From Glycomyces albidus (lineage in GTDB: Bacteria; Actinomycetota; Actinomycetes; Mycobacteriales; Micromonosporaceae), in the NCBI RefSeq assembly GCF_009451885.1, contig NZ_WIAO01000032.1, forward strand, positions 1-53,708: a stretch of DNA of 53,708 nt, written 5' to 3'. Below, in pieces: positions 7,304 to 16,450 of this stretch. Under the pieces are notes generated by a model. That model was not told the origin of the DNA, did not search any database, and saw nothing but the letters and a program-made list of their open reading frames with translations. The position numbers and the translations under genes are program-made. Each line of letters starts with the position of its first letter. Position 1 is the first letter of the stretch.

Positions 7304-9130
7304 CTATTCGGCAAGCTCCATCCACCGGTCCTCGATCTCGCCGCGCTCCGCCTCGAGCGCCGACAGCCGCCCCTGCAGCTCCGCGAGCTTCGCCGGGTCC
7401 GTCGCGAACTCGGCCATCTCGGCGTGCACGCCCGCGATCTTCTCCTCGGTCCGCTCCAGGCGCCGCTCCAACTTGGACAGCTCCTTCTGGACCGCCCGGT
7501 CCGCCGCGCCCGACGGCGCCGCCGCGGCCTGCGCGGCCGCGGGCTTCTCCGCGCCCGGGCCCTTGTCGGCGCGCTTGACCGCGCCGCGCCGCTCCAGGTA
7601 CTCGTCGACGCCCCGCGGCAGCATCCGCAGCCGCCGGTCGCCCAGCAGCGCCCACGTCTCGTCGGCGACCCGCTCGGTGAAGTACCGGTCGTGGCTCACC
7701 ACCACCATCGTCCCCGCCCAGTCGTCGAGCAGGTCCTCGAGCTGCGTCAGCGTCTCGATGTCGAGGTCGTTCGTCGGCTCGTCGAGGAACAGCACGTTCG
7801 GCTCGGCCATGAGCAGCCGCGCGAGCTGCAGCCGCCGCCGCTGGCCGCCGGAGAGGTCGCGCACGAAGGTGCGCTGGCGGCCGCCGACGAACCCGAGCCG
7901 CTCGGCGAGCTGGCCGGCGGTCATCTCCTTCTTCCCGAACTGGACCCGCTTGGCGACCGCCTCGACCGCCTCGAGGACCCGCCAGGACCCGTCGAGGTCC
8001 TCCATGTGCTGCGTCAGCCACGCGAGCTTCACGGTCCGGCCCACCTTGATCCGCCCGGCAGCCGGCTGCCGCTCGCCGGCGCCGCCCCAGCCGGCGGCCT
8101 CGGCGAGGGTGCGCAGCAGCGAGGTCTTCCCGGCGCCGTTCACGCCGAGCAGCCCGATCCGCTTGCCCGGCCCCAGGATCCAGTCGAGGTGCTCCAGGAG
8201 CGTCTGGTCGCCGGCCTTGACGGTCACGTCCTGGGCCTCGAACACGGTCTTGCCGAGGCGCCCGGTCGCGAAGCTGACGAGCTCGGCGGTGTCGCGCGGC
8301 GGCGGCTCGTTCGCGATGAGCTCGTTCGCGGCGTCGATGCGGAACTTCGACTTCGAGGTGCGCGCCTTCGGGCCGCGGCGCAGCCACGCGAGCTCCTTGC
8401 GCATGAGGTTCTGGCGCTTCTCCTCGGCGACGTTCGCCTGCCGCTCGCGCTCGGCGCGGGCGAGCACGTAGGCGGAGTAGCCGCCGTCGTACTCGAAGAC
8501 GCTGCCGCGCTGGACGTCCCAGATGCGGTCGCAGATCTCGTCGAGGAACCACCGGTCGTGGGTGACCACGACGACGGCGGCGCGGGTGGCGTTCAGGTGC
8601 CCGGCGAGCCAGGCGATGCCCTCGATGTCGAGGTGGTTCGTGGGCTCGTCGAGGAGGAGCAGGTCGGCGTCGGCGGTGAGGACCCGCGCGAGGTCGGTGC
8701 GGCGCCGCTCGCCGCCGGACAGGACGCCGATCCGGGAGTCGAGGCCGTCGGGGAGCGCGGGCGCGTCGAGGCCGCCGAACAGGCCGGTGAGGATCTCGCG
8801 GACCCGCGGGGAGGACGCCCACTCGTGGGCGTCGGCGTCGCCGAACAGCGCCTCGCGCACCGTCGCGGCGCCGTCGAGGGAGTCGGTCTGGCCGAGCACG
8901 GCCACGCGGGTGCCGCCGGTGTGCACGACGCGGCCCGAGTCGGGCTCGACCGGGCCGTTCCCGTCGGAGCGCGCGATGAGCTTCAGCAGCGTCGACTTCC
9001 CGTCGCCGTTGCGGCCGACCACGCCGATCCGCTGGGACGCGGCGATGCCGAGGGAGACCGCGTCGAGGACGACCTGGTCGGGGTAGGCCTTGGAGACGGT
9101 TTCGAGGTTGACGAGATTGGGCGCTGACAC
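7304..9130 (-). CDS. ABC-F family ATPase (Uup/EttA-like)
   Basis: The product is 608 residues with two ABC ATPase domains in one chain and no membrane segments, the ABC-F architecture. The first domain has Walker A GRNGDGKST at 39-47, the LSGGERRR signature and LLLLDEPTNHLD. The second has GVNGAGKTS, LSGGQRRRLQLARLL and FLDEPTNDLD. A charged C-terminal coiled coil resembling that of Uup follows. ABC-F proteins act on the ribosome or, in Uup, in DNA metabolism; some give antibiotic resistance, and the exact role here cannot be told. The GTG at 9130 is chosen because TAGGCT lies 8 bases before it, suggesting a leaderless message; an ATG at 9202 would add 24 unlikely residues. It is divergent from an ABC exporter pair. 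Confidence 0.9.
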   Translation of the reverse strand: MSAPNLVNLETVSKAYPDQVVLDAVSLGIAASQRIGVVGRNGDGKSTLLKLIARSDGNGPVEPDSGRVVHTGGTRVAVLGQTDSLDGAATVREALFGDADAHEWASSPRVREILTGLFGGLDAPALPDGLDSRIGVLSGGERRRTDLARVLTADADLLLLDEPTNHLDIEGIAWLAGHLNATRAAVVVVTHDRWFLDEICDRIWDVQRGSVFEYDGGYSAYVLARAERERQANVAEEKRQNLMRKELAWLRRGPKARTSKSKFRIDAANELIANEPPPRDTAELVSFATGRLGKTVFEAQDVTVKAGDQTLLEHLDWILGPGKRIGLLGVNGAGKTSLLRTLAEAAGWGGAGERQPAAGRIKVGRTVKLAWLTQHMEDLDGSWRVLEAVEAVAKRVQFGKKEMTAGQLAERLGFVGGRQRTFVRDLSGGQRRRLQLARLLMAEPNVLFLDEPTNDLDIETLTQLEDLLDDWAGTMVVVSHDRYFTERVADETWALLGDRRLRMLPRGVDEYLERRGAVKRADKGPGAEKPAAAQAAAAPSGAADRAVQKELSKLERRLERTEEKIAGVHAEMAEFATDPAKLAELQGRLSALEAERGEIEDRWMELAE

Positions 9131-9211
9131 GAGGGCCAAGCCTACCCGCCGCTCCGCGGCGCGTCCGGGCGCGCGCACTGAACCGGCATGCGCTTTCGCC
9201 ACGACTCTGAT

Positions 9212-9243
9212 ATGGTGTCATCGCACCGTCATCATGACATCAT
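9212..9243. promoter_or_regulatory. Inverted repeat between the divergent ABC-F and ABC exporter genes
   Basis: ATGGTGTCAT (9212-9221) and ATGACATCAT (9234-9243) form an inverted repeat with one mismatch and centres 22 bases apart, two helical turns. A second perfect inverted repeat, ATGAAT-GG-ATTCAT (9242-9255), abuts the ATG at 9256. The arrangement fits an operator near the exporter start, but no regulator gene is adjacent. Confidence 0.5.
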
Positions 9244-9255
9244 GAATGGATTCAT

Positions 9256-11118
9256 ATGGCATCCCCCGAGAACAGCGGGCAGCGCCGCTTCGAGTCCGGC
9301 CGCGCCGTACTCGCCGTCGTCCGACTCCTGCCCCGCATCAGCCGCCCCCGCACCGCGCTCTTCGCCGCCACCACCGTCCTCACCGCCGCACTCCCGCTCG
9401 CCATGACCATCGCCACCGGCCTCCTCATCGGCGCCGTCCCCGCCGCCGCCGACGCCGGACCCGGCTCCCCCGAAGCCCGCGACGCCTACCTCCTCCTCGC
9501 CGCCGGCGTCGCCGCACTCCTCGCCGGACGCCTCGTCGCCAACCTCCACAACGCCGTCGCCTACAACCTCGGCCGCGACCTCGAACTCCTCCTCCAAGAC
9601 CGCCTCCTCGCCGCCGTCGCCCGCCCCGTCGGCATCGCCCACCTCGAAGACGACGAAGTCCTCGCCCTCCTGCGCATCGCCCGCCAGCTCGGCGCCGACT
9701 TCATCCGCCCCGAACGCGCCATCCGCGGCCTCGCCGCCATCGCCCCCGAATTCCTCTCCGCCACAGGCGCCTCCATCGTCCTGTGCCTCTTCAACCCCTG
9801 GATCGGCCTCGCCTGGCTCGCCGCCTGGCCCGCCATCTTCATCGCCATGCAGGCCGACTACACCCGCGTCGGCCGCACCTCCTACATGCGCTCCACCGAG
9901 ATGCGCGAGACCGAATACCTCCGCGACCTCGCCATCACCGCCGCCCCCGCCAAAGAGATCCGCGTCTGGGGCCTCATGGGCTGGCTCCTCGACCGCTACG
10001 ACCGCCAGTGGAACGAACGCATGGCCTACGCCGGCCGCCACCAGCGCCTCCGGCCCGCCACCGCGGTCGGCGTCATCGGCACCCTCCTCGTGCTCACCGC
10101 CGCAACCGCACTCGCCCTCGCCGACGCCGGCCTCACCGGCACCGTCGGCTTCGCCGCCCTCGCCGTCTACCTCGTCGCCCTCACCACCATGTTCAGCTTC
10201 TCCGCCTTCGACGACACCGCCGCCTTCCTCAGCCTCGGCGCCCTCCCCGTCCCCAAGGTCCTCGCCCTCGAAGACCGCCTCACCGAAGGCGAACGCACCG
10301 TCACCGCCGAACTCCCCGCCGCCGCACCCGAACACGCCATCCGCTTCGAAGCCGTCGACTTCGCCTACCCCGGCTCCGACCGGCCCGTCATCGCCGGCCT
10401 CGACCTCGAGATCGAAGCCGGCACCTCCCTCGCCATCGTCGGCCACAACGGCGCCGGCAAGACCAGCCTCGTGAAACTCCTCGCCGGCCTCTACGAACCC
10501 ACCGCAGGACGCATCACCGTCGACGGCACCGACCTCGCCGGCGTCGACCCCGCCGCCTGGCGCACCCGGCTCTCCGCCCTCTTCCAGGACTACACCCGCT
10601 ACCAGCTCACCGTCCGCGACAACATCGCGTTCGGCGCTCCCCACCTCGCCGGCGACACCGACCGCATCTGGAAGGCCTGCGAACCCATGGGCATCCGCGC
10701 CCTCATCGAATCGCTCCCCGACGGACTCGACACCGTCCTGTCGAGCGAATACGACGGCGGCACCGACCTCTCCGGCGGCCAATGGCAGCGCATCGCGCTG
10801 GCCCGCGCCCTCTTCGCCGTCCAGGCCGGCGCGAAGGTCCTCATCCTCGACGAGCCGGCCGCGGCCCTCGACGTCCGCGCCGAAGCCGAACTGTACGAGC
10901 AGTTCCTCGACATCACCGCGGGCCTGACCACCATCGTCATCTCGCACCGGTTCTCCACCGTCCGCCGCGCCGACCGCATCGTCGTCCTCGACGGCGGCCG
11001 CGTCGTCGAAGACGGCCCCCACGATGGCCTCATGGCCCTCGGCGGCCGCTACGCCGAAGCGTTCACGCTGCAGGCCAACCGCCTCGCCCGTACCCTCCCC
11101 ACCCAGGAGCAGCCGTGA
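9256..11118 (+). CDS. ABC exporter half-transporter, subunit 1
   Basis: The product is 620 residues with an N-terminal membrane domain (helices at about 35-60, 77-95, 165-200, 268-290 and 298-315) and a C-terminal ATPase with Walker A GHNGAGKTS at 396-404, signature LSGGQ at 505-509, Walker B LILDEP at 529-534 and the switch ISHRFSTV. Both catalytic acids are present. It overlaps the next gene, another half-transporter, by four bases, so the two probably form a heterodimeric exporter. The substrate is unknown; there is no biosynthetic gene cluster beside it. The ATG at 9256 has no good ribosome site. Confidence 0.85.
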   Translation: MASPENSGQRRFESGRAVLAVVRLLPRISRPRTALFAATTVLTAALPLAMTIATGLLIGAVPAAADAGPGSPEARDAYLLLAAGVAALLAGRLVANLHNAVAYNLGRDLELLLQDRLLAAVARPVGIAHLEDDEVLALLRIARQLGADFIRPERAIRGLAAIAPEFLSATGASIVLCLFNPWIGLAWLAAWPAIFIAMQADYTRVGRTSYMRSTEMRETEYLRDLAITAAPAKEIRVWGLMGWLLDRYDRQWNERMAYAGRHQRLRPATAVGVIGTLLVLTAATALALADAGLTGTVGFAALAVYLVALTTMFSFSAFDDTAAFLSLGALPVPKVLALEDRLTEGERTVTAELPAAAPEHAIRFEAVDFAYPGSDRPVIAGLDLEIEAGTSLAIVGHNGAGKTSLVKLLAGLYEPTAGRITVDGTDLAGVDPAAWRTRLSALFQDYTRYQLTVRDNIAFGAPHLAGDTDRIWKACEPMGIRALIESLPDGLDTVLSSEYDGGTDLSGGQWQRIALARALFAVQAGAKVLILDEPAAALDVRAEAELYEQFLDITAGLTTIVISHRFSTVRRADRIVVLDGGRVVEDGPHDGLMALGGRYAEAFTLQANRLARTLPTQEQP

Positions 11119-12908
11119 CCCACCGCATCCTCAAGGGCCTGCGCGGCCTCAAGTACGCACTCGCCGTCGGCTTCCGCGCCCACCCGAAGGCCACCACCGC
11201 CCAGATCGTCCTCGGTGTCGCTCAGGCCGTCCTGATGCCGACCACCGTCTACCTCACCAAGGTCCTCATCGACTCCGTCCAACAAGGACAGACTCGCGAG
11301 GCCTGGCTCGCCGGCGCCGGACTCGGACTCGGCGTCGCCCTCATCTGGGCCGTCGTCTTCGTCTACGTCAAGCTCGTGTTCCTCGTCCTCGACCACACCG
11401 CCCGCGCCTCCGACCGCGAGGTCATGGAGCTCATGGGCACCCCGCCCGGCCTCGACCACCACGAGCGCCCCGACCACCTCGACCAGGTGCAGCGCATCCG
11501 CGAGGACCGCTGGCTCCTCTCCGGCGCCGTCAACTGGTTCGCCCAGTGCCTGCGCGCCTTCGTGACCATCTGCGTCGGCGGCGCCCTCCTCGCCGCCGTC
11601 CACCCGCTCCTCCTCGTCTTCCCCCTCGTCGCCCTCGGCGCGATGGCGATCGCCAAGCGCGCCGGCGACATCGAGATCAAGGTCCAGGAGGCCACCAGCG
11701 AACCCGAGCGGCGCCGCCGCCACCTCTTCGAGGTCGCCACCCTCGCCGAATCCGGCAAGGAACTGCGCGTCTTCGGATCCGCCGCCGAGATCGGCCGCCG
11801 CCACCACGAAGCCGGCGCCGCCGTCGTCGCCGAACGCAACCGCGGCCAGTGGAAGGCCGCCGGCCTCGCCACCGGCGAGGGCCTCCTCTCCGCGATCGGC
11901 ATGGCCGCCGGCATCGGCATCGTCCTCTACCTCGCCATCCGCGGCCAGGCCACCGCCGGCGACGTGGTCCTCCTCGTCTCCCTCATCGGCATGGTCGCCG
12001 GCGCCGCGGGCGGCATCGCCGTCCAGTCGGCGCTCCTCGTCCGCACCGGCAAACTCGGCGCCCGCCTGATGTGGCTGCGCGCGTACGCGACCCAGTCGAA
12101 CGACCCCGCCGACCCCGCCGCCGTCCCCGACCGCATCACCGACGGCATCCGCATCGAGGGCGTCTCCTTCGCCTACCCCGAATCCGAACGCGCCTCCCTC
12201 GGCGACGTCACCCTCGACCTCCCCGCCGGGAAAGTGGTCGCCCTCGTCGGCGAGAACGGCGCCGGCAAGACCACCCTCGTCAAACTCCTGTCCGGTTTCT
12301 ACCAGCCGACCGCCGGCGCGATCACCGTCGACGGCACCGACCTGGCCCGCTTCGACGTCCACGAATGGCGCGAGCGCATCGGCGCGACCTACCAGGACTT
12401 CACCCGCTTCGAATTCACCGCCCGCGACACCGTCGGCATCGGCGACCTGCGAAGCGGCTACGACGACGCGACCGTGCGCGCCGCCATGACCCGCGCCGGC
12501 GCCGAGGACGTCATCGACGACCTCCCCTCCGGCCTCGACACCCGCCTGGGCTCGCGCTGGGACGACGGCACCGACCTCTCCGGCGGCCAATGGCAGAAAC
12601 TCGCCATCGGCCGGGGTCGCATGCGCACCGACCCGCTCCTGGTCGTCTTCGACGAACCCACCGCGGCACTCGACCCGCAGACCGAGCACGCCCTGTTCGA
12701 GCGCTTCGCCGAAGAGGTCCATGCGGGCCGCGCCCGCGGCACCGTCACCGTCCTGGTCTCCCACCGGTTCTCCACCGTCTCCATGGCCGACCTGATCGTC
12801 GTCCTCGAAGGCGGCCGCATCGCCGAGGCCGGCACCCACGACGAGCTCATGGCCCGTGACGGCGCCTACGCCGAGCTGTACACCCTCCAGTCCTCCGCCT
12901 ACCGCTGA
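11115..12908 (+). CDS. ABC exporter half-transporter, subunit 2
   Basis: The product is 597 residues: membrane domain in the first 310 residues, then an ATPase with GENGAGKTT, LSGGQWQKLAIGR and VVFDEPTAALD, plus the VSHRFSTV switch. The GTG start overlaps the TGA stop of subunit 1 (GTGA), and AGGAG lies 5 bases before it, so translation is coupled. The two subunits share the unusual phrase DDGTDLSGGQW / YDGGTDLSGGQW, which marks them as related halves of one transporter. Both ATP sites look complete, unlike many heterodimeric exporters where one is degenerate. Confidence 0.85.
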   Translation: MTHRILKGLRGLKYALAVGFRAHPKATTAQIVLGVAQAVLMPTTVYLTKVLIDSVQQGQTREAWLAGAGLGLGVALIWAVVFVYVKLVFLVLDHTARASDREVMELMGTPPGLDHHERPDHLDQVQRIREDRWLLSGAVNWFAQCLRAFVTICVGGALLAAVHPLLLVFPLVALGAMAIAKRAGDIEIKVQEATSEPERRRRHLFEVATLAESGKELRVFGSAAEIGRRHHEAGAAVVAERNRGQWKAAGLATGEGLLSAIGMAAGIGIVLYLAIRGQATAGDVVLLVSLIGMVAGAAGGIAVQSALLVRTGKLGARLMWLRAYATQSNDPADPAAVPDRITDGIRIEGVSFAYPESERASLGDVTLDLPAGKVVALVGENGAGKTTLVKLLSGFYQPTAGAITVDGTDLARFDVHEWRERIGATYQDFTRFEFTARDTVGIGDLRSGYDDATVRAAMTRAGAEDVIDDLPSGLDTRLGSRWDDGTDLSGGQWQKLAIGRGRMRTDPLLVVFDEPTAALDPQTEHALFERFAEEVHAGRARGTVTVLVSHRFSTVSMADLIVVLEGGRIAEAGTHDELMARDGAYAELYTLQSSAYR

Positions 12909-12930
12909 GGAACCGCCCCGGACGCCTCCA

Positions 12931-12936
12931 TAGAAT
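12931..12936 (+). promoter_or_regulatory. -10 box TAGAAT of membrane protein A
   Basis: The same motif, followed by CGCAA, precedes the paralogous gene at 14119, suggesting that promoter and gene were duplicated together. No good -35 box is seen at this copy. Confidence 0.4.
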
Positions 12937-12940
12937 GCGC

Positions 12941-12970
12941 AAGGTCCCGGCCCCCACGGGCCGGGACCTT
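12941..12970 (+). terminator. Hairpin after the ABC exporter genes
   Basis: A perfect 13-bp stem (AAGGTCCCGGCCC and complement) closes on CCAC. It may end the exporter transcript. It also sits just after the TAGAAT box, so it could instead be the 5' end of the downstream message. Confidence 0.65.
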
Positions 12971-13000
12971 CTGCACCCCTCCGAAACCGGAAGCGCCCCA

Positions 13001-14098
13001 ATGGATCACGAAGCCACGGACGAACGCGCGACACCCGCGGATGCACACTCCGGCGAGGCCGGCGAACACGCGGGCGAGCCCGGCGGCGAACACGCCGGCG
13101 ATCGCACGGGCGAGCCCACCGGCGGCGACGGCGCCGGCCGCGCCGACACTCGCGCAGACGAACGCACCGGTGTCCACGCGGACGACCGTGCCGCCGACCG
13201 GAACGCCGGTCGCGAGGAGGACCGCGCAGATGTCCGCGCGGACGACCAGACCGTCGACCGGAGTGCCGACCGCGTGGAGGACCGCGCTGCGGAGCGCGCC
13301 GCCGGCCGCGAAGACGCCCATGCCGGTGTCCCGGAGAACGACCACACCGCCGAAGGGAGCGCCGGTCCCGAAGGCGACCGCGTCGCGGAGGGCGCCACCG
13401 GTCGCGAAGACGACCGCGCCGCCGAGCCCACCGATGAGTGGACTGCCGGGCGGACCACCGGGCGGACTGCGGAGCCGACGGCCGAGGAGGACGAGGGGTC
13501 CCGAAACGACCTCCGAATCACCGTCGAACCGGGCATCCCGCGCCCGGTCGGCCCCCACCCCGCCGGCCCTCGTACGGACCCTGCCGGTGAAGCGGCCCTG
13601 GAAGAGTCCTCCGAGGACTGCCGCCACCGCGTCCGCGTCCGCGACCTCACCACCGGCGGCCGCCTGCTCTACGCGGCCGGCCTCCTCGCGGTCGCCGCCG
13701 CCGGCGCCGTCCAGCTCCTCGCGCTCTTCATCGGCGGCTTCCTGCTTTCGATCGGCGCCGAGATCAGCGGCACCGTCCCCGTCGTCAACGGCGCCCTGCT
13801 CGTCCTCGGCGCGATGTTCGGCATGATCGGCGTCTTCGCGCTCGTCGGCACCTGGCGGCGCCTCCACCGACCCGAGGCCCCCGTCGCGTGGCTCGCCATC
13901 GCCGGAACGCTCCTGACCGCCACCGCGCTGCTCCTGACCGGGCTGTGGGTCGACATGCCCGTCGCCGCCCTCGCCGCGCTCCCTTCCGGCGCCGTCGCGG
14001 CCATCCTCGTCTACCTCCGCGCCGTCCTCGCCCCCCGGGAAACCTGCGACGATGACCCCGCCCTCCCGGCCCGCGCCCTCGCCTGGCTCGCCCCTTGA
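13001..14098 (+). CDS. Membrane protein A: charged repeat tail plus one four-helix module
   Basis: The product is 365 residues. The first 170 or so are a low-complexity, Asp/Arg/Glu/Ala-rich repeat region (recurring ADDRAADR- and REEDRA-like units), encoded by DNA with a period of about 60 bases. After it comes ESSEDCRHRVRVRDLTTGGRL followed by four predicted membrane helices, with the marker GTWRRLHRPEAPV between helices two and three. The same module occurs twice in the neighbour at 14188. I do not recognise a named family. The ATG at 13001 is preferred over an upstream frame extension because it aligns with the start of the paralogue, MDHE versus MDDE. Confidence 0.7.
   Translation: MDHEATDERATPADAHSGEAGEHAGEPGGEHAGDRTGEPTGGDGAGRADTRADERTGVHADDRAADRNAGREEDRADVRADDQTVDRSADRVEDRAAERAAGREDAHAGVPENDHTAEGSAGPEGDRVAEGATGREDDRAAEPTDEWTAGRTTGRTAEPTAEEDEGSRNDLRITVEPGIPRPVGPHPAGPRTDPAGEAALEESSEDCRHRVRVRDLTTGGRLLYAAGLLAVAAAGAVQLLALFIGGFLLSIGAEISGTVPVVNGALLVLGAMFGMIGVFALVGTWRRLHRPEAPVAWLAIAGTLLTATALLLTGLWVDMPVAALAALPSGAVAAILVYLRAVLAPRETCDDDPALPARALAWLAP
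13140..13420 (+). repeat. Degenerate repeats encoding the charged tail of membrane protein A
   Basis: Units containing GACCGGA...GAGGAGGACCGCG recur with spacing near 60 bases, for example starting near 13197 and 13257. The protein repeat is rich in ADDR and VEDR words. Such tracts expand and contract easily. Confidence 0.5.
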
Positions 14099-14124
14099 CG
14101 CCCGCGAACCCGCGACCTTAGAAT
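14095..14124 (+). promoter_or_regulatory. Promoter of membrane protein B (TTGACG-18-TAGAAT)
   Basis: TTGACG at 14095-14100 overlaps the stop codon of membrane protein A, and TAGAAT is at 14119-14124. The 18-base spacing fits a housekeeping promoter, so the second gene can be transcribed on its own. Confidence 0.65.
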
Positions 14125-14187
14125 TCGCAACGCCCCGCCCGCCCCTGAGGCCGGGACCTTGCCCTTTACACAACTGAAAGCCCCTTT

Positions 14188-15399
14188 ATGGATGACGAAT
14201 CCGGTTCGCCCCGGCTCGTCGACCCGGTCATCACGGTCGAGCCCGGCGGCCCGGCCGCCGACGGCCACATCCGGTCGACGGCGCCCGTGCCGGTGCCGCA
14301 GCTCGATCTCCCGTGCCCGCACCGGGTCCGCTTCCGCGACCTCCGGCCCGCGGGGCGGTTCCTGTACGCGAGCAGCCTGGCCGCATTCGCCGTGAACAGC
14401 CTGGCGCAGGGCACGGCGGTGATGATCGCTTTGACGCACCTGCTCTCCGCCACTTCCGGCGAGACGGGGCCCGTGATCTTCTCGCTCCTCGTCAGCGGAT
14501 CGATCTTTACCGCGGTCGGCACCAGGGCGCTGCGCCGGACCTGGGCCCGACTGCACCGGCCGACGCTCACCGCCCTGTGGACCGATGGGATCGGCATCCT
14601 CTGCTGGGCAGTCGGCTCCGTGCTCCTCGGTTACCAGACCGCCCAGTACTGGGCGGTCCTGCTCGTGGTCGTCGCGCTTCCCGTCCTCTGGCTCCTCCTG
14701 GTCCTCTACGGCCTGCTGTACGACCGGAGCACCTGCCGCAGCCATCCGGGTTTCCCGCCCCGGTTCGCCGAACTGCTCGCGCACCCGTACCCGGTCCCGG
14801 CGGCGCCGGCAGCCGGGCCCGCCCATCCGGGCTGGGCGGCACCGCCTGCCCAGTCGGCTTGGGTGGCACCGGCGCCGCAGCTTCCCTATCGCCGCGAAGA
14901 CTGCCCTCACTTCGTGCCGTTCGCGGACCTACGGACCCGCTACCGCGCCACCTCGGCGCTCGATCCCGTGCTCACCTTCGTCTACTTCGCCGGGATCGGC
15001 GCATTCCTCGTCGACGTGTACGGCGCGACCGCCGAATTGTTCACTATGGAGGACGCGATCTACAACACGGCGGCCTTCGCGGTCCTGCTCCTGCCGCTCA
15101 ACTTCGTGGGACTGCGCGAGATCAGCAGACGGTCGAAGCGGCTCCACCGCCCTTCCGCCGCCGTGTTCACCCTGAGCCTCCTCGGCTACCTGATCACCGC
15201 CCTGCTCTGCGGATCCGCCGCGCTCGGCGGCATGGCGGTCGCCTGGCCCGCGGCGATCATCGCCCTGTACCGGACGGTCGGCCTCATCACCGCCATGGCG
15301 GAGCTACCGCGCCGTGCCGCCTGCCGAGGGCTGCCCCCGGTTATCCCGGCCATGGCAAGGCGGCGGCGCGCGGAACCGTCCGCGCAGCAGGCCGAGTGA
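14188..15399 (+). CDS. Membrane protein B: two copies of the four-helix module
   Basis: The product is 403 residues. Module one starts at LPCPHRVRFRDLRPAGRFLYA (about residue 47) and contains RTWARLHRPTL. Module two starts at REDCPHFVPFADLRTRY (about 232) and contains RSKRLHRPSA. Each has about four membrane helices. A proline- and alanine-rich linker joins them. The shared pattern C-x-H-x-V-x(3)-D-L followed by R-L-H-R-P identifies it as a fused duplicate of the module in membrane protein A. No enzyme motif is visible. AAAG before the ATG is a weak ribosome site. Confidence 0.7.
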   Translation: MDDESGSPRLVDPVITVEPGGPAADGHIRSTAPVPVPQLDLPCPHRVRFRDLRPAGRFLYASSLAAFAVNSLAQGTAVMIALTHLLSATSGETGPVIFSLLVSGSIFTAVGTRALRRTWARLHRPTLTALWTDGIGILCWAVGSVLLGYQTAQYWAVLLVVVALPVLWLLLVLYGLLYDRSTCRSHPGFPPRFAELLAHPYPVPAAPAAGPAHPGWAAPPAQSAWVAPAPQLPYRREDCPHFVPFADLRTRYRATSALDPVLTFVYFAGIGAFLVDVYGATAELFTMEDAIYNTAAFAVLLLPLNFVGLREISRRSKRLHRPSAAVFTLSLLGYLITALLCGSAALGGMAVAWPAAIIALYRTVGLITAMAELPRRAACRGLPPVIPAMARRRRAEPSAQQAE

Positions 15400-15451
15400 C
15401 CCCGGCGGCCCGATCGTTGCCGCGCCGGGCCGTGGAGCGCTGCGCGCGGGT

Positions 15452-16450
15452 TCAGAACATCGCGGTCCGGTTGGGGTGGTCCTCGGACGCGGGGCAGTAG
15501 TAGAGCTGCAGCGTGTAACCCCGGCCGATGACGACCTTGACCGGGTCGGCGGCCTCCCGGCCCGCCTCGGCGTCCTCGACCGGCCTCCAAGTCCCGGTGC
15601 CGCCGTCGAACTCGCCCGAGGCCGCCGTGAAGAGCGGCAGTTGCCGCTCGCCGCAGTCGCACTCGACCGGGTACGGGTCGACGACGCCCCAGATGCCGCC
15701 GTACCCGACCGCCTTCCAGCCGGGCGCCGCCGAGATCGCGCAGTCGTACGCGGCGGGGTCGCCGATCCGCTCGGTCCACTCGCCGATCGCGTCCGCGAGC
15801 GCGCCCGGAAGGTCCTCATTGGGCGGATACTCGGTGACGACCTCCGGGTGGAGCACGCACGGGCTCGGCACGTAGTCGCCGTTGCAGACCAGCGGCCGGG
15901 GAGGGTCGTCGAGCACCGCCCCGACGGATCGGCTTGAGCGCCAGCGCACCTGGAACACCGGGTTGTACGGCGTCTCGGCGTCGGGGTGGTCGCGCGGGCA
16001 CCAGAGGAGCTGGAGCAGGTCGTACCGCTCCGGCCAGGGCAGGCCCGGCACGTCGCGGTAGTACAACTGCGCCAGCGGGATCAGCGGCGGTGCCGTGGCG
16101 TCGCCCTCACCGTCCTCTTCGGAGTCGAACCGGGCCTCGAGTTCGTCGGCGCGGCGCCGCTCGACGTCCCAGTCGAGGTCGCCCTCCCGCTCCCGCCGGT
16201 CGCGGTCCTCGAGGTAGGCGCGCCACGCGAGCGTGTACGCGAACGGCTCGTCGGCGCAGTCCTCGTGCTCCAGTCCGCATACGGGCCAAGGCTCTTCGGC
16301 CGGCCACAGCAGCGGCCCGCCGATCGAGCCGTCCTCGGCGGCCGGTTCGCCGCGCCGCGGGTGCAGGCGGACCGCCGGCCGCCCGTACCCGGCCAGTCCG
16401 GGGAACAGGTCGAGCAGGTCGTAGGGCCGCGGCGGCGTCGTCCTGGTCAC
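15452..16450 (-). CDS. DUF1963-like protein
   Basis: The product is 332 residues, acidic, with no signal peptide. The opening RLHPRRGEPAAEDGSIGGPLLWPAEEPWPVC, read in pieces, matches the start of actinobacterial DUF1963 (YwqG-like) proteins, and a Cys-rich end with ECDCGERQLPLF and LQLYYCP is also typical of them. The function of this family is not established. The GTG start overlaps the stop of the upstream pentapeptide-repeat gene by four bases (GTGA), so the two are translationally coupled. Confidence 0.65.
   Translation of the reverse strand: MTRTTPPRPYDLLDLFPGLAGYGRPAVRLHPRRGEPAAEDGSIGGPLLWPAEEPWPVCGLEHEDCADEPFAYTLAWRAYLEDRDRREREGDLDWDVERRRADELEARFDSEEDGEGDATAPPLIPLAQLYYRDVPGLPWPERYDLLQLLWCPRDHPDAETPYNPVFQVRWRSSRSVGAVLDDPPRPLVCNGDYVPSPCVLHPEVVTEYPPNEDLPGALADAIGEWTERIGDPAAYDCAISAAPGWKAVGYGGIWGVVDPYPVECDCGERQLPLFTAASGEFDGGTGTWRPVEDAEAGREAADPVKVVIGRGYTLQLYYCPASEDHPNRTAMF

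Noticed and set aside
9246..12908. Single 1220-codon frame covering both ABC exporter subunits
   Set aside because: Its first half is the wrong frame of subunit 1 (Arg/Pro-rich); only the second half is real. Two overlapping genes explain the region.
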